Shown here in pieces: positions 1 through 5,303 of a stretch of DNA of 5,303 nucleotides. The DNA lies in NCBI GenBank assembly GCA_029777145.1, contig JAKOSS010000038.1, positions 1-5,303 of the forward strand, written 5' to 3'. The DNA comes from Acidobacteriota bacterium. Lineage in GTDB: Bacteria; Acidobacteriota; Blastocatellia; Pyrinomonadales; Pyrinomonadaceae. A program made the translations under genes and the position numbers. The notes beneath the pieces were generated by a model, which was not told where the DNA came from, ran no database searches, and saw only the letters and a list, made by a program, of their open reading frames with translations. The stretch's first letter is position 1, and each line of letters opens with the position of its first letter.

Positions 1-156
1 CACTTCAAAGCGCTGCGATTCGATCACGAATTCGCTGGGTTCCTGCGAGCTGGTCCAAGCCTTGGCCTCGGAAACGTGAAGCAGAAGGTAATTGTCTTCG
101 TTGCCCTTGCGCACTCGACCAATGTGCGAAGTGGCGTGTGTTTCGACGATCAACAT
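1..156 (-). CDS. PP2C-family serine/threonine protein phosphatase, N-terminal fragment (runs off the left edge)
   Basis: Reading leftward from the ATG at 156-154 gives 52 codons, open to the window edge. Residues 10-25 (SHIGRVRKGNEDNYLL) match the opening motif of bacterial PP2C/PPM phosphatases (PrpC/Stp type), in which a strand with a Gly-x-x-Arg...Asn-x-Asp pattern supplies an acidic metal ligand. E20 and D21 are the expected acidic pair, D21 being the likely Mn/Mg ligand. The family dephosphorylates Ser/Thr on cytosolic proteins, usually opposing Hanks-type kinases, and normally has about 240 or more residues, so most of the domain lies outside. No transmembrane segment precedes the motif. 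The start is the first ATG before the motif, with 9 residues ahead of it, which is normal for the family; no clear Shine-Dalgarno sequence is visible upstream. It lies 129 bp after the trans-sulfuration gene in the same direction and could be cotranscribed. Family assignment is firm for so short a piece; the substrate is unknown. Confidence 0.85.
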   Translation of the reverse strand, partial: MLIVETHATSHIGRVRKGNEDNYLLLHVSEAKAWTSSQEPSEFVIESQRFEV

Positions 157-285
157 AATTAAGCGAGTCCGGAGCCCCCGGAACGTCCGGCCCGTTGCGT
201 GTCTTGGTTCAAACGCTCCGACGATGTGAAATCGCCTTTTGCCGGCCCGCGTTGCGAACCACATGACGATCACAGCCGCCCTGAC
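157..285. other. Intergenic region with short alternative hairpins and a direct repeat
   Basis: These 129 bp separate the trans-sulfuration gene from the PP2C gene. No gene or convincing promoter is visible. The arms TCCGG (168-172), CCGGA (178-182) and TCCGG (186-190) can form either of two small 5-bp stems. A direct repeat, CCGGCCCG(CG)TTGCG, occurs at 187-199 and 242-256. None of the hairpins is followed by a T-run on the minus strand, so I do not call a terminator, and read-through from the upstream gene is plausible. Confidence 0.4.
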
Positions 286-1419
286 TTAACCCAGCGCCTG
301 ATCCAGATCTTCAATAATATCCTCGACGTCCTCGATTCCGACGGACACTCGAACCAATCCGTCCGTAATGCCTAGTTGTGCTCGTTTTTCAGCCGGGACG
401 GAGGCGTGTGTCATCGTTGCAGGATGCGAAATCAGCGACTCAACGCCACCCAAGCTTTCACCTAAAATACAAAGCTTGACGCTCTCCAGAACATTTTTTG
501 CATTATCCAGTGAACCGGTTTCAAATGCAACCATTCCACCGAATCCGCGCTGCTGCCGCGAAGCCAGTTCGTGCTGCGGATGCGACGCCAAACCGGGGTA
601 ATAAACCTTCTGAACTTTCGGGTGTTCGGCGAGAAAACTCGCGACCATCCGACCGTTGCGGTCGTGCGCCTGCATGCGCACCGCGAGCGTCTTCGTACCG
701 CGCAGAACGAGAAACGAATCGAACGGCGAAAGGATCGCTCCGACCGAATTCTGCACGAATCCGATCCATTCCGCATCAGCTTCGTCGTTCAGCGCGACGA
801 ATCCACCGACCGAATCCGAATGGCCGTTCAGATACTTCGTCGTTGAATGAACGACGATGTCGACGCCGAATTCGAGCGGACGCTGTAGATACGGCGACAT
901 GAAAGTGTTGTCGCAAACGACCTTTGCGCCGTTCGCATGGGCAAGATCAGAGACGGCCTTCAGATCCGTCACGCTCATCACCGGATTCGTCGGCGTTTCG
1001 ACGAAGACCATCTTCGTGTTCGGCTTGAACGCGTGCTCGACGGCTTCCAGGTTCGTCGTGTCGACGAGGTCAAACTGGACGCCGTAATTCGAAAGCACTT
1101 TGTTGAATAATCTGAACGTGCCGCCGTAGGTGTTGTCGCCGAGGATCACATGATCGCCGGCCTTGACGAGCTTGAGCACCGAATCGGTCGCGGACATGCC
1201 GGACGCAAACGCAAATCCGAAGCGGGCGCCTTCGAGCGCCGCGATGTTCTTCTCGAGCGCCGCTCGCGTCGGATTCTGGGTCCGCGCGTATTCATAACCT
1301 TTATGCTTGCCCAGACCTTCCTGTGCGTAGGTCGAGGTTTGATAGATCGGTACGCTGACTGCGCCCGTCGCTGAATCTGGTTCGTTGCCGGCGTGGATCG
1401 CGATCGTTGAAAAGCCCAT
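286..1419 (-). CDS. Cystathionine gamma-synthase / gamma-lyase family PLP enzyme (trans-sulfuration)
   Basis: This is a 377-residue, full-length member of the Cys/Met-metabolism PLP family (fold type I, cytosolic, usually a tetramer). Visible landmarks are YEYARTQNPTR at 43-52 (Y44 and R46, cofactor phosphate contacts from the neighbouring subunit), SGM at 73-75, Y98 as the ring-stacking tyrosine, D170 for the pyridine nitrogen, and K195 in HSTTKYLNGHSD as the Schiff-base lysine. R358 in the LVRVSVGIED stretch should bind the substrate carboxylate. E327 in GGVESLISHP is typical of gamma-synthases and gamma-lyases, not of cystathionine beta-lyase. The enzyme therefore either makes cystathionine from an activated homoserine and cysteine (MetB-like) or cleaves it to cysteine (MccB/CGL-like); sequence alone does not separate these, and O-acetylhomoserine sulfhydrylase is less likely because those enzymes are usually longer. 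The start ATG is followed directly by the family's conserved N-terminus (STIAIHAG). There is no evident Shine-Dalgarno sequence. Its own promoter lies at 1515-1543, so it is probably not dependent on leu transcription. Confidence 0.95.
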   Translation of the reverse strand: MGFSTIAIHAGNEPDSATGAVSVPIYQTSTYAQEGLGKHKGYEYARTQNPTRAALEKNIAALEGARFGFAFASGMSATDSVLKLVKAGDHVILGDNTYGGTFRLFNKVLSNYGVQFDLVDTTNLEAVEHAFKPNTKMVFVETPTNPVMSVTDLKAVSDLAHANGAKVVCDNTFMSPYLQRPLEFGVDIVVHSTTKYLNGHSDSVGGFVALNDEADAEWIGFVQNSVGAILSPFDSFLVLRGTKTLAVRMQAHDRNGRMVASFLAEHPKVQKVYYPGLASHPQHELASRQQRGFGGMVAFETGSLDNAKNVLESVKLCILGESLGGVESLISHPATMTHASVPAEKRAQLGITDGLVRVSVGIEDVEDIIEDLDQALG

Positions 1420-1514
1420 AGACGAGAAGGTCGAGTTTATCGTTCGGAAAAACTTTTCTATTTTATAGTCTTTACTGGAATTTAACTACCACGGCAGGCA
1501 AATTCGCGAAGATT
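1420..1514 (-). other. AT-rich 5' leader of the trans-sulfuration gene
   Basis: This is the expected untranslated leader of roughly 90 nt between the predicted start of transcription (about 1507) and the ATG. It is clearly more AT-rich than the coding regions. Short A- and T-runs around 1446-1470 (GAAAAACTTTTC, CTATTTTATAG) could form only weak stems; TATAAA on the minus strand in this stretch is a possible second -10 element without a matching -35. I see no SAM-riboswitch or other known methionine-control motif and no ribosome-binding site before the ATG. Confidence 0.4.
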
Positions 1515-1543
1515 ATCGTAACTTCCGGGATTCCGGGTGTCAA
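1515..1543 (-). promoter_or_regulatory. Sigma-70-type promoter for the trans-sulfuration gene
   Basis: On the minus strand a perfect -35 hexamer TTGACA (1543-1538) is followed by a spacer of exactly 17 bp and TACGAT (1520-1515), which matches the TATAAT consensus at four of six positions including the critical first two and last. It lies 18 bp downstream of the leuD stop and about 95 bp upstream of the next ATG. The position and spacing are what a dedicated promoter would show. I infer activity from the match alone. Confidence 0.65.
1523..1537. repeat. Direct repeat TTCCGGG x2 inside the promoter spacer (candidate operator)
   Basis: TTCCGGGA (1523-1530) is immediately repeated as TTCCGGG (1531-1537), an 8-bp period that fills 15 of the 17 bp between the -10 and -35 elements. 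A protein bound here would compete directly with RNA polymerase. A regulatory role is an inference; the repeat itself is read directly from the sequence. Confidence 0.45.
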
Positions 1544-1561
1544 ACAATCGGCGGGCGGGAG

Positions 1562-2167
1562 TCAGGCGTTTTCGAGCCAGGCCGGGCGGTCCTGTTCGAA
1601 CCTCGAAATCGCGTCCGCGTCCTTCAATGTCAGCCCGATATCGTCCAAACCGTTGAGCATGCAATAGCGCCGGAATTCGTCGATCGCGAACGATTCCGAG
1701 AGGCCGTGTTCGTCGCGCACCGTCTTCGTTTCGAGATCGATGGTGATCGTGTAATCAGGGATCGCGGCGCAGCGGTCCGCGATCGTCGCGACGATCTCCT
1801 CCGGAAGCGCGACGGGAAGAAATCCGTTCTTCAGCGAGTTGTTGTAGAAGATATCGGCGAACGAAGGTGCGATCACGACGCTGAATCCGAATTGTTCGAG
1901 CGCCCACGGCGCGTGTTCGCGCGAGCTGCCGCAGCCGAAATTCGGGCCCGCGACGAGCACCGACGCGCCGGCGTATTTCGGGTCGTTGAGGATGAATCCG
2001 GAATCGGGAGATCCGTCGGTTTTGTAGCGCCAGTCCCAGAACAGAAATTCGCCGTAACCTGTGCGTTCGATCCGCTTGAGGAACTGTTTCGGAATGATCT
2101 GATCGGTGTCGATGTTGGGCGTAAAGATCGCGACCGCGCGGCCCGTGTGTTTGGTGAATTTCTTCAT
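1562..2167 (-). CDS. leuD: 3-isopropylmalate dehydratase small subunit
   Basis: LeuD (201 residues, the normal bacterial length) pairs with LeuC to form the cytosolic isopropylmalate isomerase, which moves the hydroxyl of 2-isopropylmalate via an isopropylmaleate intermediate. It carries the swivelling aconitase-like domain. Hallmarks are NIDTDQIIPKQFLKRI at 18-33, which follows the short N-terminal strand, and GPNFGCGSSREHAPWAL at 74-90, the most conserved block of the family and part of the substrate-recognition site. The frame is open further upstream into leuC (to 2368), but that extension is antifamily sequence; the chosen ATG begins MKKFTKHTGRAVAI as in homologues. It starts only 2 bp after the leuC stop, and a GGAG lies 6 bp before the ATG within the end of leuC, so the two subunits are probably translationally coupled. 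No terminator is evident after its TGA; the next promoter begins 18 bp further on. Confidence 0.97.
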   Translation of the reverse strand: MKKFTKHTGRAVAIFTPNIDTDQIIPKQFLKRIERTGYGEFLFWDWRYKTDGSPDSGFILNDPKYAGASVLVAGPNFGCGSSREHAPWALEQFGFSVVIAPSFADIFYNNSLKNGFLPVALPEEIVATIADRCAAIPDYTITIDLETKTVRDEHGLSESFAIDEFRRYCMLNGLDDIGLTLKDADAISRFEQDRPAWLENA

Positions 2168-2185
2168 GGCTAACTCCAGTCCCTG
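2167..2185 (-). promoter_or_regulatory. leuC-leuD junction with the leuD ribosome-binding site
   Basis: On the minus strand the end of leuC reads TGGAGT followed by the TAG stop, two bases and the leuD ATG. GGAG lies 6 bp before the ATG, an ideal distance. It is the only good Shine-Dalgarno match at any of the starts in this window and fixes the leuD start. Confidence 0.75.
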
Positions 2186-3567
2186 ACATCGACGAAATGT
2201 CCGGCGATCGCCGCCGCCGCCGCCATCGCCGGCGAGACAAGGTGCGTCCTGCCGCCGCGTCCTTGGCGGCCCTCGAAGTTGCGGTTGCTGGTCGAGGCGC
2301 AGCGTTCGCCTTCCTTGAGAATGTCCTCGTTCATGCCGAGGCACATCGAGCATCCGGCATCGCGCCATTCAAAACCGGCGTCGGCGAAGATCTCGGCCAG
2401 CCCTTCGTCTTCGGCCTGTTTCTTGATCAGCATCGATCCCGGAACGACCATCGCGCGGACGCTGTCGGCAACGCGCTTTCCTTTGGCGATGCGCGCCGCT
2501 TCTCTGAGGTCCTCGATCCGCGAATTCGTGCAGCTGCCGATGAACGCACGGTCCACCGGGACGTCACTGATCGGCGTTCCCGGCTCGACGCCCATATACT
2601 CATAGGCCCGCGTGAACGACTTGCGCTCGTTGTCATCCTTGGCGTCGGAAAGATCGGGAACGCGGCCCGAGACCTTCACGCTCATCCCCGGCGACGTTCC
2701 CCACGTGACGTACGGTTCAAGTTCCGCGGCGTTGATCGTCACCGTCCGGTCGAACCCGGCACCTTCGTCCGTCTTGAGCGTGTTCCAGTATTCGACCGCG
2801 CGTTCCCAATCCTCGCCTCTCGGCGAATAGGTGCGGCCGCGGAGATACTCGAACGTCTTCTCGTCGGGCGCGATCAGCCCGGCCCGCGCGCCGCCCTCGA
2901 TCGACATGTTGCAGACCGTCATGCGGCCTTCCATCGAGAGTTCGCGGATCGCTTCGCCGGCATACTCGATGACGTATCCGGTCGCGCCGTCGGTTCCAAT
3001 TTCGTTGATGATGCCGAGGATCAGGTCCTTCGCCGTGACGCCGAAGGGAAGCGGGCCACGGACGTCGATCAGGAGATTCTTCGACTTGTTTTGCTGCAGG
3101 CATTGGGTCGCGAGGACGTGCTCGACCTCGGAAGTGCCGATCCCGAACGCGAGCGCGCCGAACGCGCCGTGCGTCGAGGTATGAGAATCGCCGCAAACGA
3201 TCGTCTGCCCCGGACGCGTCAGTCCCTGTTCCGGCCCGAAAACGTGAATGATGCCTTGTTCCTTGCGGTCGAGGTCGAAGAACGCGATCCCGAATTCGCG
3301 GGTGTTCACCCGCAAGGTCGCGACCTGCTGCGCGGCGATCGGATCGTTGAACGGAAGACTGCGGTTGAGCGTCGGGATGGCATGATCAACCGTGCCGAAC
3401 GTCAGATCGGGCCGGCGCACCTTGCGGCCGGCGAGACGCAGGCCCTCGAACGCCTGCGGCGTCGTGACTTCGTGGATCAGGTGCAGATCGATGTAGATCA
3501 GCGCCGGTTTTCCGGGTTCTTCGCGAACCACGTGCGCGTCCCAGATCTTGTCGTAAAGCGTTTTCAT
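2170..3567 (-). CDS. leuC: 3-isopropylmalate dehydratase large subunit
   Basis: LeuC is the [4Fe-4S]-carrying subunit of isopropylmalate isomerase (465 residues, aconitase superfamily, cytosolic). The three cluster cysteines are C346 in GSCTNSR, and C406 and C409 in GCSMCLGMN. Other family blocks include DHAIPT at 61-66 and [20 protein letters not shown] at 125-144, followed by a [11 protein letters not shown] block. The C-terminal [18 protein letters not shown] is normal for the family, so its GCC/GCG run is not an anomaly. The frame extends 24 codons upstream to 3639, but those residues lack family similarity and [14 protein letters not shown] is the conserved start. Upstream, the only purine-rich match to a ribosome-binding site is a poor GGAT lying inside a small hairpin (3577-3591). 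It follows leuB after an unusually long 239 bp gap and is tightly coupled to leuD. Confidence 0.97.
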   Translation of the reverse strand: MKTLYDKIWDAHVVREEPGKPALIYIDLHLIHEVTTPQAFEGLRLAGRKVRRPDLTFGTVDHAIPTLNRSLPFNDPIAAQQVATLRVNTREFGIAFFDLDRKEQGIIHVFGPEQGLTRPGQTIVCGDSHTSTHGAFGALAFGIGTSEVEHVLATQCLQQNKSKNLLIDVRGPLPFGVTAKDLILGIINEIGTDGATGYVIEYAGEAIRELSMEGRMTVCNMSIEGGARAGLIAPDEKTFEYLRGRTYSPRGEDWERAVEYWNTLKTDEGAGFDRTVTINAAELEPYVTWGTSPGMSVKVSGRVPDLSDAKDDNERKSFTRAYEYMGVEPGTPISDVPVDRAFIGSCTNSRIEDLREAARIAKGKRVADSVRAMVVPGSMLIKKQAEDEGLAEIFADAGFEWRDAGCSMCLGMNEDILKEGERCASTSNRNFEGRQGRGGRTHLVSPAMAAAAAIAGHFVDVRDWS

Positions 3568-3576
3568 CGTGTGTAA

Positions 3577-3591
3577 GATCCGTGGCGGATC
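3577..3591 (-). promoter_or_regulatory. Hairpin immediately upstream of the leuC start
   Basis: GATCCG (3577-3582) and CGGATC (3586-3591) are perfect 6-bp inverted arms around a 3-base loop. In mRNA the stem ends 9 nt before the leuC ATG and contains the only GGA-type ribosome-binding match there, so folding could limit leuC initiation. There is no T-run after it, which argues against a terminator. Confidence 0.4.
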
Positions 3592-3661
3592 GGCGTTGAA
3601 TCGATCGCGAAATCCGTCTTTTGCTGAACGCGTCGCCAAACGATAAGGCTCGCATTGCGTG

Positions 3662-3766
3662 TCATGATTTCGAATCCCTCGGAACTACTCTTTTCGAAAT
3701 CTTAAATATCGGATTTGAGATCTCGGATCGAAAGAGTAATCCCGAAGAAAAAAGCACGATAACCAT
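3662..3766 (-). other. Short hydrophobic reading frame in the leuC leader (34 codons), doubtful as a gene
   Basis: From the ATG at 3766 the frame encodes 34 residues ending at a TGA at 3664-3662. The first eleven are MVIVLFSSGLL, and 11 of the 34 are Val, Ile or Leu, with tandem Leu codons TTA-CTC at 3739-3734. The frame stays open upstream to an ATG at 3847 inside leuB (61 residues), which would place a short membrane-like stretch at residues 25-39. There is no clear ribosome-binding site and I recognise no family with confidence. It could be a leader peptide, a remnant of a membrane protein, or chance. Confidence 0.2.
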
Positions 3767-3806
3767 GACCGCGACGTCCAGCCGGTTGATCGTGCCCCAA
3801 GTTTCT

Positions 3807-4895
3807 CTAAGCGGCGTTTGCCGACGACTTCTCGCGGGCGAACTCAACCGCGTATTTTGTGACGAGATCGCCGGTCGCCGCCGTTCCGGCCGCTGCGGAC
3901 TTGTTCGTCGTCAGATCAGCCGTCCGATATCCTTCGGCGAGCACGCGCTCGATCGCCGATTCAATGCATCGCGCGGCATCGTCCGACTTGGCCGTGTAGC
4001 GCAGAAGCATCGCGACCGAAGCGATCGCGCCGAGCGGGTTGGCGATGTCGCGGCCGGCGATGTCCGGAGCCGAGCCGTGGACCGGTTCGAAGAGATCGAT
4101 CGCGCCGCCGATCGTCGCCGAAGCGAGCATGCCGAGGCTTCCGGTCAGAACTGCGGCTTCGTCGGACAAGATGTCACCAAACAAATTCTCGGTCAAAATT
4201 ACGTCGAACCGCGTCGGCGCGGTCACGAGGTGCATCGCGCACGCATCGACAAAAAGATGCTCAAGCTCGACATCGGGATAATCCTGAGCGACCTTGTTCA
4301 CGGTTTCGCGCCACAGACGCGAAGTCTCGAGAACGTTCGCCTTGTCGACCGACGTAACCTTTTTCCCGCGAACCCGTGCCGATTCAAACGCGACGCGCGC
4401 GACGCGCTCGACCTCGGCTACCGAATAGCGCATCGTGTTGTAGGCTTCGTCGGCGCCGATCGCCCGCGGCTGACCGAAATATAGCCCGCCCAGCAATTCA
4501 CGGACGATCAGCATGTCCGTGCCGTCGAAGATCTCGCGCCGCAGCGGCGACGAATCGATCAATGCCGGAAACGCCTTTGCGGGACGCAGGTTCGCGAATC
4601 CGCCGAGCAACTGCCGCAATCCCAGCAATCCGATCTCGGGCCGGTTCTCAGGAAGCAGGTGATCGTATTCGGGTGCGCCGACCGCGCCGAGCAGGACGGC
4701 GTCGGACGCGGAACACGCCGCGCGGGTCTCGTCCGGCAACGGCGATCCGGCCTCGCGGATCGCAGCGCCGCCAATCAGATGATTCTCGGTCTCGATCTCG
4801 ATCCCGAACGCCGGCGCGACGGCCTTCAAAACTTTGACGGCCTCGCGCGTAACTTCGACGCCGATGCCGTCACCTGGTAAAACAGTGATCTTCAT
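3807..4895 (-). CDS. leuB: 3-isopropylmalate dehydrogenase
   Basis: LeuB (362 residues, normal length; cytosolic homodimer) oxidises 3-isopropylmalate with NAD+ and decarboxylates it to 2-ketoisocaproate, the last step before transamination to leucine. GDGIG is at 8-12. The catalytic and substrate set falls at the same numbers as in the well-studied Thermus enzyme: R94, R104, R132, Y139, K185, D217, D241 and D245, the aspartates holding Mg2+/Mn2+. GSAPDIAG at 274-281 includes D278, the determinant of NAD+ rather than NADP+ use. Residues 90-105 ([16 protein letters not shown]) carry the leucine-specific substrate pocket, arguing against isocitrate or tartrate dehydrogenase. The frame stays open 20 codons upstream to 4955, but that part is translated repeat [15 protein letters not shown] is the true start. 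The bases before this ATG are all A, T and C for about 20 nt on the coding strand, so there is no Shine-Dalgarno sequence. Confidence 0.97.
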   Translation of the reverse strand: MKITVLPGDGIGVEVTREAVKVLKAVAPAFGIEIETENHLIGGAAIREAGSPLPDETRAACSASDAVLLGAVGAPEYDHLLPENRPEIGLLGLRQLLGGFANLRPAKAFPALIDSSPLRREIFDGTDMLIVRELLGGLYFGQPRAIGADEAYNTMRYSVAEVERVARVAFESARVRGKKVTSVDKANVLETSRLWRETVNKVAQDYPDVELEHLFVDACAMHLVTAPTRFDVILTENLFGDILSDEAAVLTGSLGMLASATIGGAIDLFEPVHGSAPDIAGRDIANPLGAIASVAMLLRYTAKSDDAARCIESAIERVLAEGYRTADLTTNKSAAAGTAATGDLVTKYAVEFAREKSSANAA

Positions 4896-4900
4896 TTGTG

Positions 4901-4975
4901 AATTGGGATTTGGGAATTGGGATTGAACCGGTACACTGACCAATCCGAAATCCAAAATCCCAAATCCGAAATTGG
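4901..4975. repeat. Palindromic AT-rich intergenic repeat between leuA and leuB
   Basis: Arms at 4903-4925 and 4941-4963 pair without gaps at 20 of 23 positions (mismatches 4912/4954, 4916/4950, 4919/4947) around a 15-base loop, and the right arm continues with a further repeat unit to 4975. Each arm is built of degenerate tandem units such as GGGATT and GGATTT. The element begins one base after the leuA stop and ends 5 bp before the leuB ATG, filling most of the 81-bp gap. No T-run follows the stem in the direction of transcription, so a simple terminator is unlikely. It looks like a dispersed genomic repeat; related sequence appears at 3709-3728. Confidence 0.75.
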
Positions 4976-4976
4976 T

Positions 4977-5303
4977 TCATGCTGCCATCGCCGTCGGGTA
5001 CCGTTCCGGCAAAATCGCCAGCAGGTCCTGATCGTAGATGTTCTTCTTCTTGTCGGCAAGCGCCGTGAATTTCCGATAGATCTCGCCGACCTCGCTGTCC
5101 GCCAGCTCGAAACCGAGTTCGTTGTAGCGTGCGACGAGCGCGTGGCGTCCCGAATGCTTGCCGAGAACGATGTCGTTGTGCGGCACGCCGACGGATCCGG
5201 GCGTCATGATCTCGTAACAGAGCGGATTGCTGAGCACACCGTGCTGATGGATTCCGGCCTCGTGCGCGAACGCGTTGCGCCCGACGATCGCCTTGTTCGG
5301 CTG
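4977..5303 (-). CDS. leuA: 2-isopropylmalate synthase, C-terminal fragment of a short form without the regulatory domain (5' end outside window)
   Basis: The frame is open from the right edge to a TGA at 4979-4977 and gives the last 108 residues. LeuA condenses acetyl-CoA with 2-ketoisovalerate, the committed step of leucine synthesis. The family blocks are [20 protein letters not shown] (2-21), the end of the TIM barrel and following subdomain with the conserved HEAGIH, then [10 protein letters not shown] (30-39), [10 protein letters not shown] (47-56) and the linker block [17 protein letters not shown] (81-97). The protein ends 11 residues later. Canonical enzymes continue for over 100 residues as the leucine-binding dimer domain, and nothing encoding it is left in the 81 bp before leuB. 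HQHG in place of the more usual HQDG is also seen in related homocitrate-synthase-like enzymes, so that activity is an alternative, but the leuBCD context favours LeuA. The stop codon directly abuts the palindromic repeat. Confidence 0.93.
   Translation of the reverse strand, partial: QPNKAIVGRNAFAHEAGIHQHGVLSNPLCYEIMTPGSVGVPHNDIVLGKHSGRHALVARYNELGFELADSEVGEIYRKFTALADKKKNIYDQDLLAILPERYPTAMAA

Larger units (their letters stand above)
3568..3806 (-). other. leuB-leuC intergenic region / possible leuC leader
   Basis: This 239-bp gap is AT-richer than the flanking genes. No convincing gene is present, though a short hydrophobic reading frame crosses it (3662-3766, see separate entry). It holds overlapping inverted repeats: TACTCTTTTCGA (3686-3697) pairs with TCGAAAGAGTA (3728-3738), with one bulged T, and TCGAAATC (3694-3701) pairs with GATTTCGA (3666-3673), so the two pairings exclude each other. 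The 20 bp at 3709-3728 match the leuA-leuB repeat (4950-4969, opposite strand) at 17 positions and include the palindrome GAGATCTC (3717-3724). A TATTTA on the minus strand near 3703-3708 could be a -10 element, but its -35 is poor. No T-run terminator is visible. The gap may hold a second promoter or a control leader for leuCD, or just be decayed repeat DNA. Confidence 0.4.

Noticed and set aside
1420..1514. Possible SAM riboswitch before the sulfur-metabolism gene
   Set aside because: The leader is short and AT-rich and shows none of the conserved SAM-riboswitch core motifs I can recognise.
2205..2232. GCC/GCG triplet run near the end of leuC as a possible microsatellite
   Set aside because: It encodes the alanine run after SPAM that is normal in LeuC proteins, so it is explained by protein conservation.
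2197..3576. 459-codon open frame on the plus strand opposite leuC
   Set aside because: It lies almost wholly antisense to a confidently identified leuC; its arginine-rich, low-complexity translation is the usual shadow of GC-biased codons and shows no family motif.
3621..4484. 287-codon plus-strand frame opposite leuB and the leuB-leuC gap
   Set aside because: Antisense shadow of leuB rich in Arg and Asp, with no domain or ribosome-binding support.
4896..4955. 20-residue N-terminal extension of LeuB
   Set aside because: The extra residues are translation of the palindromic repeat and lack family similarity; [12 protein letters not shown] is the standard start.
4903..4963. Palindrome between leuA and leuB as a Rho-independent terminator
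   Set aside because: The stem is AT-containing and imperfect and is not followed by a T-run on the minus strand before leuB, so the repeat interpretation fits better.

Overview
The window is a bacterial chromosomal segment in which every recognisable gene lies on the minus strand, so transcription runs from high to low coordinates. In that direction it holds the 3' end of leuA (2-isopropylmalate synthase), leuB, leuC and leuD. These are followed by a complete gene for a PLP enzyme of the cystathionine gamma-synthase/gamma-lyase family, and then by the first 52 codons of a PP2C-type serine/threonine phosphatase. No RNA genes, CRISPR arrays, insertion sequences or phage genes are visible. This is mainly core amino-acid metabolism; the less ordinary signals are in the gaps between genes and at the end of leuA.

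Leucine block (1562-5303). LeuA joins acetyl-CoA to 2-ketoisovalerate, LeuC and LeuD together isomerise 2-isopropylmalate to 3-isopropylmalate, and LeuB oxidises and decarboxylates that to 2-ketoisocaproate. LeuB, LeuC and LeuD keep every key residue I could check and have normal lengths. LeuA stops where the catalytic and linker part of the family ends, so it lacks the C-terminal leucine-sensing domain of canonical LeuA. leuC and leuD are tightly coupled (2 bp apart), but leuA-leuB and leuB-leuC are separated by 81 and 239 bp. The leuA-leuB gap is almost filled by an AT-rich palindromic repeat, which abuts the leuA stop and leaves leuB without a Shine-Dalgarno sequence. The leuB-leuC gap holds overlapping inverted repeats, a branched-chain-rich short reading frame and a hairpin just before leuC. 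Part of it matches the leuA-leuB repeat at 17 of 20 positions.

Sulfur and signalling block (1-1561). A good sigma-70-type promoter (TTGACA, 17 bp, TACGAT) sits just after leuD, with an 8-bp-period direct repeat filling its spacer. It should drive the trans-sulfuration gene separately from the leu genes. The PP2C gene follows after 129 bp and may be cotranscribed.

Organism. The genes are fairly GC-rich with AT-richer gaps, Shine-Dalgarno sequences are mostly weak or absent, and the gaps carry degenerate GGATTTGGGATTT-like repeats. That combination recalls Acidobacteriota of the Blastocatellia/Pyrinomonadaceae type. This is an impression from pattern memory, not a demonstrated assignment.
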